DNA from: an uncultured Bacilli bacterium
Lineage (GTDB): Bacteria > Bacillota_I > Bacilli_A > RF39 > UBA660
Direction: 5' to 3'
Assembly: GCA_910578745.1 (NCBI GenBank)
Contig: CAJTSN010000047.1
Location: forward strand, 1 to 11,964
Length of the DNA: 11,964 bases
Part shown: in pieces, positions 1 to 6,676 of the stretch
Layout: each line of letters starts with the position of its first letter
How positions within the stretch are numbered: the first letter of the stretch is position 1
Position numbers and translations under genes: made by a program
Notes under the pieces: generated by a model
What the model was told of the DNA's origin: nothing
The model's input: only the letters and a program-made list of their open reading frames with translations
Databases searched by the model: none

Positions 1-51
1 AGTCTTTCTACTATTCTAAGTCTTTTTATAGGGAGGGGAATTTCTAACACT
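1..51. other. short non-coding left edge
   Basis: The 51 bases downstream of ligA hold no gene start with a ribosome-binding site on either strand and no convincing hairpin. A short direct repeat AGTCTT occurs twice. The next gene of the ligA transcript, if any, lies outside the window. Confidence 0.5.
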
Positions 52-2040
52 TTATGTATTTTTTTTCACCTTCTCTAAAAAGTCATCTTCTGTCCAGATT
101 TCAATCCCAAGCTCTAACGCTTTTTTATATTTACTTCCAGGATGAGATCCTACTACCACTACACCTGTTTTACTTGTAACAGAGGACGATGTTTTTCCAC
201 CATTTTCCTCTATAATACGACTTGCTTCTTCTCTTGAAAATTTTTCTAAGCTTCCAGTCAAAACAAAAGTTTTATTTTCAATATAAGAATTATTTTTCGT
301 ATCCATGCCTTTATATAGCATCTGAACCCCATATTCTTTTAATTCGGTAATTAAATCTAAATTACATGAATTTTGTATAAAGTTCATAATACTATCTGCC
401 ATTATTTCTCCTATATCATCAATAGAAATTAAATCTTCATAAGTTGTAGATAATAAATTATCCATCGTCTTATATTTTTTAGCAAGTATCTTAGCTGTTT
501 TTTTCCCAATATAACGAATGCCCAAAGCAAAAATAAGTCTTTCTAAAGAATTTTGTTTACTTGCCTCAATCCCATCCAAAAGATTTTGAATGCTCTTTTC
601 TCCATAACCTTCTAATTCTTTTAATTCTTCCTTGTATTTTTTTAAATCATAAAAGTCAGAAACTTTCTTTATATAATTCATATTATATAAATCTTCAACA
701 ATTCTTTCGCCAAATCCTTCAATATACATAGCATCTCTAGATACGAAATGAATAAGAGATTCTATTTTTCTAGCTGGACAATGTTCATTCATACAATAAT
801 GATGTGCTTCCTTTTTTACTAATTCTTCTCCACACATAGGACAAAAACGAATCATCTCAAAAGGAGACAAAGAAGAAGTTCTTCTATTTTCTTTCACACC
901 AACAACTTCTGGAATCACATCTCCCGCTTTACGAATGCAAATAATATCTCCTATGCGAATATCCTTCTGTTTACAATAATCTTCATTATGCAAAGTTGCT
1001 TTAGATACTAACGACCCTGCAACATGAACAGGGTGAAACAAAGCATTTGGTGTAATTTTACCTGTTCTTCCTACTGTAAATTTAATATCCAACAATGTTG
1101 TCAATACCTCTTCAGCAGGAAATTTATAAGCAATTCCCCACCTAGGAACTCTAGAAGTAAATCCTAGTTTTTCTTCATCTGATAAATCATTTACCTTTAT
1201 TACAACCCCATCAATCGCAAATGGCAATTTTTCTCTTTTTGCCCCTAAATCATCAATATACATCATAATCTCATTCGTTGTTGATACCACTTGATTTAAA
1301 TTTTTATTCGTTACAAACCCTAATTTTCTTAAGAATTTAAGAGATTCTTCTTGCGTTTTTATTCCATAATCTTCTGGATTTGGCAAAAAATAAGCCATAA
1401 AATCCAAATTTCGTTTAGCCGTGATTTTACTATCTAACTGTCTTACAGAACCAGCAGCGGCATTTCTTGGATTAGCAAAAGGAGTTTCCCCATTTCTTTC
1501 TCTTTCCTGATTTGACTTTTCGAAAGAATCAAAACTCATATAAATTTCTCCACGAACCTCAATATCAATATCTTGTGTAAGATGAAGAGGAACTGATTTA
1601 ATGGTTTTTACATTGAAAGTAATATCCTCACCAACAATTCCATCACCACGGGTTGCTCCCCTAACTAACACTCCTTTTTCATAAATTAAAGAACCTGACA
1701 AACCATCCATTTTAGGTTCTAATGTATATTCTGGATTTGGAACAAGTTTTCGAACTCGCTCATCAAATTCAACAACCTCTTCTTCATTAAATATGTCATC
1801 AAAAGACAGCATAGGTCTCTGGTGCACCACTTTATTAAATTTATCAATTGCTTGACCTCCCACTCGATTTGTTGGAGAATCTTGTCTTTTATACATAGGA
1901 AATTTTTCTTCTAGTTTTAATAATTCCCTAAAATAATCATCATATTCTTGATCTGTAATCGTTGGAGAATCTAAAACATAATACTCATAACTTGACCTAT
2001 TTATAATATCCACCAATTGGTTTATTCTATCCTGCTCCAT
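52..2040 (-). CDS. ligA: NAD-dependent DNA ligase LigA
   Basis: LigA seals nicks in double-stranded DNA during replication and repair, using NAD+ to form an enzyme-AMP intermediate. The 662-residue protein has the full family layout. The Ia/NAD-binding region covers residues 1-65, with YYVLDSPTITDQEYD and DSPTxRVGG. The adenylation domain carries the catalytic lysine K110 in KMDG. The OB fold spans roughly 318-395 (FTVGRTGKITP, ending near GDVIPEVVG). A four-cysteine zinc finger uses C400, C403, C416 and C421. Helix-hairpin-helix repeats lie at about 440-570, and a C-terminal BRCT domain at about 587-660 (TFVLTGSLEKFSREEA). Length and motifs are complete, so it should be active. The ATG is preceded by GGAGGGTGA at a good distance. 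It is the last gene of the left minus-strand block, behind the acidic repeat protein and a weak terminator, and probably has its own promoter. Identification is near certain. Confidence 0.98.
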   Translation of the reverse strand: MEQDRINQLVDIINRSSYEYYVLDSPTITDQEYDDYFRELLKLEEKFPMYKRQDSPTNRVGGQAIDKFNKVVHQRPMLSFDDIFNEEEVVEFDERVRKLVPNPEYTLEPKMDGLSGSLIYEKGVLVRGATRGDGIVGEDITFNVKTIKSVPLHLTQDIDIEVRGEIYMSFDSFEKSNQERERNGETPFANPRNAAAGSVRQLDSKITAKRNLDFMAYFLPNPEDYGIKTQEESLKFLRKLGFVTNKNLNQVVSTTNEIMMYIDDLGAKREKLPFAIDGVVIKVNDLSDEEKLGFTSRVPRWGIAYKFPAEEVLTTLLDIKFTVGRTGKITPNALFHPVHVAGSLVSKATLHNEDYCKQKDIRIGDIICIRKAGDVIPEVVGVKENRRTSSLSPFEMIRFCPMCGEELVKKEAHHYCMNEHCPARKIESLIHFVSRDAMYIEGFGERIVEDLYNMNYIKKVSDFYDLKKYKEELKELEGYGEKSIQNLLDGIEASKQNSLERLIFALGIRYIGKKTAKILAKKYKTMDNLLSTTYEDLISIDDIGEIMADSIMNFIQNSCNLDLITELKEYGVQMLYKGMDTKNNSYIENKTFVLTGSLEKFSREEASRIIEENGGKTSSSVTSKTGVVVVGSHPGSKYKKALELGIEIWTEDDFLEKVKKNT

Positions 2041-2058
2041 ATACTATTCACCCTCCAT

Positions 2059-2087
2059 ATTTTATCAAATTGCATATATAAAGTCCA
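2059..2087 (-). promoter_or_regulatory. possible ligA promoter
   Basis: On the minus strand TGGACT (2082-2087) and TAAAAT (2059-2064) are separated by 17 bp, 4/6 and 5/6 matches to the sigma-A consensus. The predicted transcription start falls close to or inside the GGAGGG ribosome-binding site, which makes this candidate doubtful. Readthrough from the upstream gene is an alternative. Confidence 0.25.
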
Positions 2088-2158
2088 TTCATTTACAAGC
2101 TTTTCTTTTCATAACTTTTCTATAATTTTTATTCTGTCCATTTTTCAAACCTTCACAC

Positions 2159-2187
2159 AAAAAAGATGTTCTATTTTCAACATCTTC
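2159..2187 (-). terminator. rho-independent terminator after the acidic repeat protein gene
   Basis: One base after the stop codon the minus strand reads AAGATGTT, an 8-nt loop, then AACATCTT followed directly by more T residues (six T in all). The 8-bp stem has only two G-C pairs, so termination may be leaky and let transcription continue into ligA. Confidence 0.6.
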
Positions 2188-3534
2188 TTAGAAAGACCAC
2201 AAGTCTTCATCTTCATCATCTAGAGATTTAAATTCTTCTTTCTTTTCAGAATTTAAAGAAGAAAATTGTTGTTTTAATTCATCATCCTCTTCTTGAAGAA
2301 ACTTTTCAAATTCTCTATCAATTTCCGTTTGATTATCTAAAACTAAATCGCCTACACTATTCGTTAATTCATTCGCTACATTCTGAGAATTTATATCTGT
2401 TGTACTAAAGTTAATTGGCTCCATATATGGAATATTATCTAATGTAAAATCCTCATAAGAAAATGGTTCTTTTAATGTATCTGTATTTTCTGGTGAAAAT
2501 AAATCCTCTTCTATTTCACTTGTAGTAGATGGTATTTCCATTTTTGGAATTCCTTCTAAAATAAGTTCATCAGCATCAAAAGAATTTAAATCATTTATCG
2601 CAGAATCTTTATTTTCTTCTGCATATTCTTCTACTGGTTGTTCTTCTGTATCTAGACTTGCTTCTTCAACACTCTCAAATGGTTCAGCATTTTCTTCTAC
2701 ATATTCTTCCACTGGTTGTTCTTCTGTATCAAGACTTGCTTCTTCAACACTCTCAAATGGTTCTACATTTTCTTCTGAGTATTCCTCTACTGGTTGTTCT
2801 TCTGTATCTAAATTTTCTTCTTCAACACTCTCAAATAGTTCAACACTTTCTTCTGGGTATTCTTCTACTGGTTGTTCTTCTATATCCAGATTTTCTTCTT
2901 CAACACTCTCAAATGATTCTACATTTTCTTCTGTATATTTTTCTACGGTTTTCTCTATTTGCTCCTCTAAGTTTGATAATTCAACTGTTGCCATTTCAGG
3001 CTCAAACTGAGAAGGTAGCTCTATTTGTGACTCCCTCTGTTTAAATTCACCCGTTTCAAATGATCCATTCTCACGAATAGGTTCCTCTATCATAGATAAA
3101 GGTTCATTAATCATAAGTTCTTCACTATTTTCAATATCATTTATAGCCGTTTGTTCATTCTCGGTTATAGGAATATTCTTTTCTTCAAAAATTTCTTTTT
3201 TTTCTAAATCCTCCCTATTCTCGGATGAATAATCTAGCTTAGAATCTACAGAACTCTCTTCTTTAAACTCCTCACTTTCAGGAACAACAATCGCTTCATT
3301 CATTCCATGACTATCTTCCATTACATTCTGGTTTATTCTATTTTCTTCCTCTAGATTCTCCACTTTCTCAGGAACAACACTTTCTTGTTCATTTCCTATA
3401 TGCTTCAAAACCGTATCACGGTATTTTTTTATTCTTTTCTTTGTTACTCGCTCTTTTTCATCAACATAAAAACCTGTAACGGCAAAAAGGGCAAGCACTA
3501 GTATGACAATCATAACTATAATAGCTACATCCAT
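2188..3534 (-). CDS. single-pass membrane protein, very acidic, with four 26-residue repeats; function unknown
   Basis: I do not recognise a named family. The 448-residue protein starts with a hydrophobic helix at about 4-22, followed by a basic stretch (KERVTKKRIKKYR, 27-39). This predicts a short outside N-terminus and a long cytoplasmic tail. The rest is dominated by Glu and Asp and is probably disordered. Residues 205-308 are four exact-length 26-residue repeats containing FESVEE and EEQPVEEY, with a partial degenerate unit before them. Nearer the C-terminus a short motif (I/T-L-E/D-x-IP-x-ME) occurs at 325-333 and 364-372, and the chain ends DEDEDLWSF. AGGAGGA precedes the ATG, and a promoter is visible upstream. 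The layout (N-out anchor, acidic linker, gene next to ligA) recalls ZipA of Gammaproteobacteria, but the globular FtsZ-binding domain is absent, so that is only an analogy. A membrane tether or scaffold role is inference. Confidence 0.85.
   Translation of the reverse strand: MDVAIIVMIVILVLALFAVTGFYVDEKERVTKKRIKKYRDTVLKHIGNEQESVVPEKVENLEEENRINQNVMEDSHGMNEAIVVPESEEFKEESSVDSKLDYSSENREDLEKKEIFEEKNIPITENEQTAINDIENSEELMINEPLSMIEEPIRENGSFETGEFKQRESQIELPSQFEPEMATVELSNLEEQIEKTVEKYTEENVESFESVEEENLDIEEQPVEEYPEESVELFESVEEENLDTEEQPVEEYSEENVEPFESVEEASLDTEEQPVEEYVEENAEPFESVEEASLDTEEQPVEEYAEENKDSAINDLNSFDADELILEGIPKMEIPSTTSEIEEDLFSPENTDTLKEPFSYEDFTLDNIPYMEPINFSTTDINSQNVANELTNSVGDLVLDNQTEIDREFEKFLQEEDDELKQQFSSLNSEKKEEFKSLDDEDEDLWSF
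2611..2922 (-). repeat. four tandem 78-bp coding repeats
   Basis: Four uninterrupted 78-bp units encode residues 205-308 of the acidic membrane protein. The marker CAACACTCTCAAAT (plus strand) recurs at 2667, 2745, 2823 and 2901, exactly 78 bp apart. As proteins, units 3 and 4 differ at only two positions. Units 1 and 2 resemble each other more than they resemble 3 and 4, which suggests stepwise duplication. The unit keeps the reading frame, so copy number can change without breaking the gene. Confidence 0.95.
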
Positions 3535-3560
3535 CTAGCATCCTCCTATTCTTTTATAAC

Positions 3561-3589
3561 ATAATAACACTAAAATATATTTTTTACAA
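3561..3589 (-). promoter_or_regulatory. sigma-A-type promoter of the acidic repeat protein gene
   Basis: On the minus strand TTGTAA (3584-3589) and TATTAT (3561-3566) are 17 bp apart, 4/6 and 5/6 matches to the consensus. The start site would give a leader of about 20 nt containing AGGAGGA. No terminator is visible after trmL, so readthrough from trmL is also likely. Confidence 0.5.
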
Positions 3590-3591
3590 GC

Positions 3592-4098
3592 TTATTTTTC
3601 TAAGAAATCCGCCCCTTTAAATGTTTCTGTAAAAGACAAACCTTCATAATTTCTTTGCCTTAATGCTTCGTAAACCATAATCGCTACTGTATTCGACAAA
3701 TTTAAAGCTCGAATTTTTCCATTCATGGGCATTCGCATACAATGTTCTAAGTCTTCCTTCAAAATATTTTTGGGAATTCCTGTACTTTCTTTTCCGAAAA
3801 TAAAATAAATATTTTCTTCTTTATTTGAATAGTCAAAACTTGTATGAGGTCTATTCCCATACCTTGTTAAATAATAATATGTTCCTGCATTTTGTTTCTT
3901 AAATGTATCAAAATCAGGATATACCGTATAATCACAGTATTCAATATAATTTACGCCACTTCTTTTAATATGTGCATCATCTAATTGAAAACCCAAAGGC
4001 TCAATCAAATGAAGTTTTACATTTGTCCCTGCACAAGTACGCATAATATTCCCTGTATTTCCGGGAATTTCTGGTTCATATAAAACAACATGAATCAT
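3592..4098 (-). CDS. trmL: tRNA (cytidine/uridine-34-2'-O)-methyltransferase TrmL
   Basis: TrmL is a small SPOUT-fold enzyme that uses S-adenosylmethionine to methylate the ribose of the wobble base (position 34) of certain leucine tRNAs in the cytoplasm. The 168-residue length is typical for the stand-alone family. All three SPOUT signature segments are present: IPGNTGNIMRTCAGT near residues 11-25, FGKESTGIP at 101-109, and MRMPMNGKIRALNLSNTVAI at 121-140. The last two form the trefoil-knot cofactor pocket. Its ATG overlaps the TGA of the upstream gene (ATGA), with AGGGTGA eight bases upstream, so translation is probably coupled. Assignment to TrmL rather than another SpoU-class enzyme rests on the short length and the motif wording and is strong. 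Confidence 0.95.
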   Translation of the reverse strand: MIHVVLYEPEIPGNTGNIMRTCAGTNVKLHLIEPLGFQLDDAHIKRSGVNYIEYCDYTVYPDFDTFKKQNAGTYYYLTRYGNRPHTSFDYSNKEENIYFIFGKESTGIPKNILKEDLEHCMRMPMNGKIRALNLSNTVAIMVYEALRQRNYEGLSFTETFKGADFLEK

Positions 4099-4601
4099 TC
4101 TTGAATCACCCTATCCAAAAAGAGAATAACATCTTCTAAAGAAATGGAAGTAGGATCTTTATATAAAACATCTGTTATTTTTCCATCCTCTAAAACATAA
4201 ATATTTGCTTGATTTTGAGGAAATTTTACTTGTTTTAATTCCTGTGCAGAATATTTTTCACTTAAATTTGTATAAAACCTCGAACTAATTTGATTTAAAT
4301 TTAAATAAATAATCTCTTTTGACAGTTCATTTTTTACTATATAATTTCGAAAGGATTCCTCAAACTCTTTTAAAGAATCATCTAAAGAATTCGATGTATA
4401 TAAAAGAATCTTTCGATTTTCAACAACATAGTTCTTTAAATCATCTTCCCTAATTTCATATAAAACATCAAGTCTATCATTCGTAATAATTCTTGCAGAC
4501 TCTCTGTCTTCATATATTTTCTTTACAAATAAAATAGCGACAATAGTTACAATAAAAAGAAGGACTACTAAAGCATAATTTTTCCATTTGACCTGCTCCA
4601 T
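4095..4601 (-). CDS. membrane-anchored thioredoxin-like protein lacking cysteines
   Basis: Using the ATG at 4601, the protein has 168 residues: a short basic N-terminus, one membrane helix at about 9-27, and an extracytoplasmic domain. Residues 55-165 look like a thioredoxin-type fold: strand KILLYTS, helix, strand EIIYLNLNQ, then ANIYVLEDGKITDVLY where thioredoxins have the cis-proline strand pair. The protein contains no cysteine, and the cis-proline is not at its usual place, so it cannot do redox chemistry. A structural or binding role is more likely. A longer ATG at 4616 is in frame, but the promoter just upstream would start the RNA only about two bases before it, and it lacks a ribosome-binding site; the 4601 ATG has GGTGAG five bases away. 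It is first in the operon with trmL. The fold assignment is inference from pattern only. Confidence 0.8.
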   Translation of the reverse strand: MEQVKWKNYALVVLLFIVTIVAILFVKKIYEDRESARIITNDRLDVLYEIREDDLKNYVVENRKILLYTSNSLDDSLKEFEESFRNYIVKNELSKEIIYLNLNQISSRFYTNLSEKYSAQELKQVKFPQNQANIYVLEDGKITDVLYKDPTSISLEDVILFLDRVIQE

Positions 4602-4624
4602 TATCTCACCATCCATCTACCCAC

Positions 4625-4653
4625 ATTCTATCATATATATACTCGTTAGGCAA
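4625..4653 (-). promoter_or_regulatory. sigma-A promoter for the thioredoxin-like/trmL operon
   Basis: The minus strand has TTGCCT (4648-4653), a 17-bp spacer, and TAGAAT (4625-4630) preceded by TG one base upstream, an extended -10 element. The predicted start near 4618 gives a leader of about 17 nt to the ATG at 4601, which supports that start over the ATG at 4616. Confidence 0.65.
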
Positions 4654-5000
4654 GAAAAAATGATTACAATCTTACCCATTTTTTCTGCTATTCTCCTTTA
4701 AAATAAAGAGATATTGCTTCCTATACTTTCTATTTTGAAGGAATATCTAACTCTTTATAGGAAATAGATTTTTACAAAAATAAACATCTGGGGAGATCTT
4801 CTCGTCAAATCTATCTATTTTCATTTCATGGAATTGAATTATTGATAATCTTACCAAGAACTCTTTTACAAAATAAAGCGATTCTCTTCTTAAAAAACGA
4901 ATCTTCTTTTTTATTTTTATAGGCCTTTAAAACAAAAATCTATATTTATCAAACAAATGAAACTCTTTATATTTTATCTTTATAGTTAAATTTCTCATAT
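4654..5000. other. gene-poor AT-rich gap with a broken reading frame
   Basis: This part of the 467-bp gap between the AAA+ gene and the thioredoxin-like gene has no intact gene. On the minus strand one frame runs from an ATG at 4998 to a TAA at 4672 with only two internal stops (TAA 4927-4929, TAG 4747-4749), giving pieces of 23, 59 and 24 codons. By my rough estimate an AT-rich stretch this long should hold eight or nine stops per frame, so a decayed gene is possible, but the peptide is Lys/Ile/Phe-rich as chance translation would also be. Its left part overlaps the inverted repeat at 4688-4767. Confidence 0.25.
4688..4767. repeat. 80-bp imperfect inverted repeat
   Basis: AAAGAG-ATATTGCTTC (4705-4720) pairs with GAAGGAATAT-CTAA-CTCTTT (4737-4756) with one mismatch and one 4-base bulge. 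Pairing continues outward: CTATT..TCCT (4688-4697) matches AGGAAATAG (4759-4767). The loop is about 16 bases. It has no T-tract on either side, so it is not a standard terminator. It could be a structured RNA, a protein-binding palindrome, or a remnant of a small mobile repeat. Confidence 0.5.
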
Positions 5001-5032
5001 AAAAACCTCGTTTTTATCTAAAAAACGAGGTT
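5001..5032 (-). terminator. rho-independent terminator of the lipoprotein/AAA+ operon
   Basis: A perfect 12-bp stem (5004-5015 with 5021-5032) encloses a 5-base loop. On the minus strand it reads AACCTCGTTTTT, loop, AAAAACGAGGTT followed by TTTATAT. It lies about 50 nt downstream of the AAA+ stop codon. The T-run follows only in the minus direction. Confidence 0.85.
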
Positions 5033-5083
5033 CATTACAATAGGAAAACCTTCTTTTTATATTTTAAAGAGAACTCGTCCTCA

Positions 5084-6040
5084 TCATATAAATTCATCCA
5101 TACCTTTAATTTCTTCCACAGTAACTAATGGTAGGAGAATGCCTTCTTGTTCACAAAGTCGAGCAAATTTTTCTCTAAATAAAGTGAGTTCTTTAATAAT
5201 ACTATCGGGATAAATTCGTTTACTATTTTTAATTGCATTGTATACATCTAAAATATTGACTTCACTTCTATTTTCAAATAAAGCATTAGAGAAGGCTGCT
5301 GTTAGTACAGAAAATGCAACATCTGGGTACATGGCAGCTAGACCATAAACTCTTTTAAACTCTGAGGTGGCACTAACAATTTGTTTCACTAACAGTTCTG
5401 TAACATATTCGTTATATTTAAAATGTGCTCCTGTTTGATGATTTATTTTAGGTAGTGTGCCCATCAAAATTTTAACAGTTGTCTCTTCACTAGGTTCTGG
5501 AACTTCTATTTTTTCAAAACGTCTTAAAAAGGCACGATCGCGAATCACATAAGCATCATATTCTTCGGTTGTAGTTGCTCCAATTGCCTTTGTATCCCCA
5601 CGATCTAAAACGGGTTTTAAAATATTTGCCAAATCCATTGGTCCATCCGACTTTCCACCAATTAAGGTATGAATTTCATCGATAAAAACGATGACTTTTG
5701 ATGTATTTTTTAATTCATCTACAAGTAAAGATATGATTAATCTTTCCTCTCCACCCATATTGATTTTTCCTACTAAGGAAGAAGATCCTATTTTAATTAC
5801 ACGGTATCCTGCTATAGCATTAGGTACTTGTCCTCGTTGAATTAAATAGGCAAGTCCTTCTACAATCGCTGTTTTACCAATACCCGCTTTTCCTACCAAA
5901 AGTCCTGATTTTTCTGGAGTCAAAAGTGTCATAATTAAACGTTTAATTTCCTCTTCACGAGCAATGGCTGGATTTGTGATATATTGTTTAGCTGTTAGAT
6001 CCTCTCCATATTGCCCTAATACACTAAAATTTGTCTGCAT
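5084..6040 (-). CDS. single-domain AAA+ ATPase related to the D1 module of ClpA/ClpB/ClpC
   Basis: The 318-residue protein is one AAA+ module. Walker A is GKAGIGKT (50-57), Walker B is VIVFIDEIH (D121, E122), the Clp-type signature DLANILKPVLDRGDTKAIGATT (start 136) leads into sensor 1 (T156/T157), and the arginine-finger FLRRF has R173/R174. A helical lid with YPDVAFSVLTAA sits where ClpB D1 has LPDKAIDLID. These match the first ATPase ring of Clp/Hsp100 unfoldases, but the N-terminal substrate domain, the coiled-coil middle domain and the second ATPase are all missing, and no ClpP-binding loop is seen. In pore loop 1, where Clp D1 has K-Y-R-G, this protein reads K-I-N-M-G, so the substrate-gripping aromatic is absent. 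ATP binding and hydrolysis look intact; it more likely remodels a partner than threads unfolded protein. Its ATG starts two bases after the stop of the lipoprotein gene, with its AGAGGG site inside that gene. Partner and role are unknown. Confidence 0.9.
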   Translation of the reverse strand: MQTNFSVLGQYGEDLTAKQYITNPAIAREEEIKRLIMTLLTPEKSGLLVGKAGIGKTAIVEGLAYLIQRGQVPNAIAGYRVIKIGSSSLVGKINMGGEERLIISLLVDELKNTSKVIVFIDEIHTLIGGKSDGPMDLANILKPVLDRGDTKAIGATTTEEYDAYVIRDRAFLRRFEKIEVPEPSEETTVKILMGTLPKINHQTGAHFKYNEYVTELLVKQIVSATSEFKRVYGLAAMYPDVAFSVLTAAFSNALFENRSEVNILDVYNAIKNSKRIYPDSIIKELTLFREKFARLCEQEGILLPLVTVEEIKGMDEFI

Positions 6041-6042
6041 AT

Positions 6043-6447
6043 TTATCCCTCTATATATCCTATTGATTTAAAAAATGAAATTGTATCTTCATACGTTTGT
6101 TCTCCAACCAAAGAACCATTAATATCTGATACACCCTTTTCAATAAAAATAAGTGTTGGTGTTCCTTTTAAACCTACTTTTTCTTTTAAACTTTTTTCTT
6201 CAGCTGCACTAAGAGAAGTTATATTGATGCTATAGGCTTCTATATTCTTATCTTTTAAAGCCTTTTTTAATACAGGTTCATAACTCTCACAATAAGTACA
6301 ACCCGTTTTGTGCACATATAAAATAAAACTTTCCTTTGCAGTAATTTTATCCTTTAAATCCTTATAGTCAATTGTCTTTAAAGTTTGACTTGAAGAACAA
6401 CCACATACCATAAAGAACAAAAGAACTACGAACAATACTTTCTTCAT
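6043..6447 (-). CDS. thioredoxin-like lipoprotein with CxxC active site
   Basis: With the ATG at 6447 this is a 134-residue exported lipoprotein. Residues 1-16 are a signal peptide (MKK, hydrophobic core, lipobox V-C-G before C17), and C17 would carry the lipid. After a short SSSQT linker comes a thioredoxin fold with the active site C50-T-Y-C53 in HKTGCTYCESYEP, and the cis-proline P97 in KGTPTLIFIEKG. Both redox elements are intact, so a thiol-disulfide exchange role on the outer face of the membrane is expected, similar to small PedC/TlpA-type thioredoxins. Substrate is unknown. The longer in-frame ATG at 6459 is rejected because it overlaps the GGAGGT ribosome-binding site that serves 6447. 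It forms an operon with the AAA+ ATPase. Confidence 0.88.
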   Translation of the reverse strand: MKKVLFVVLLFFMVCGCSSSQTLKTIDYKDLKDKITAKESFILYVHKTGCTYCESYEPVLKKALKDKNIEAYSINITSLSAAEEKSLKEKVGLKGTPTLIFIEKGVSDINGSLVGEQTYEDTISFFKSIGYIEG

Positions 6448-6466
6448 AACGACCTCCATCTTTATT

Positions 6467-6472
6467 ATTATA
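6467..6472 (-). promoter_or_regulatory. -10 element upstream of the thioredoxin-like lipoprotein
   Basis: A perfect TATAAT lies on the minus strand with a predicted start near 6460, just ahead of GGAGGT (6452-6457). The -35 region is only a T-run, with no good TTGACA match, so strength is uncertain. Confidence 0.5.
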
Positions 6473-6633
6473 CCCTAGAATGAACAAAAAAAAAAGCTTA
6501 AAATGAATACAATAAAATCCTTCACAAAAAATAACATCTCTTATTTATATATTCTTCTTATCTTTACTTAAATAAACAAAATATATTAGTTAGAACAACA
6601 CAGATTTCCTTACTTTTATTTTTATGATTTTAT

Positions 6634-6666
6634 AAAAAAAGAATAATTTTTATTTATTATTCCTTT
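6634..6666 (-). terminator. AT-rich terminator after the LysM gene
   Basis: On the minus strand GAATAAT (6641-6647 complement pair with 6656-6662) forms a 7-bp stem with an 8-base loop, extended by AAA/TTT around a bulged base, then a run of seven T. The stem has a single G-C pair, so it is weak, but position just after the stop and the T-run support it. Confidence 0.5.
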
Positions 6667-6676
6667 CTTGTTTCAT

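Noticed and set aside
2017..2223. 68-codon plus-strand open frame
   Set aside because: It overlaps the ligA start, a promoter region and a terminator, has no ribosome-binding site and reads as Phe/Ile-rich shadow sequence.
2611..2922. Possible CRISPR array
   Set aside because: The units are contiguous 78-bp coding repeats with no spacers between them.
2658..3044. 128-codon plus-strand open frame with repeats (QHSQM.. units)
   Set aside because: It is the antisense image of the 78-bp repeats in the acidic protein gene; the repeats keep the shadow frame open.
5001..5032. Plus-strand terminator
   Set aside because: The stem is symmetric but only the minus strand has a T-run after it, and no plus-strand gene ends nearby.
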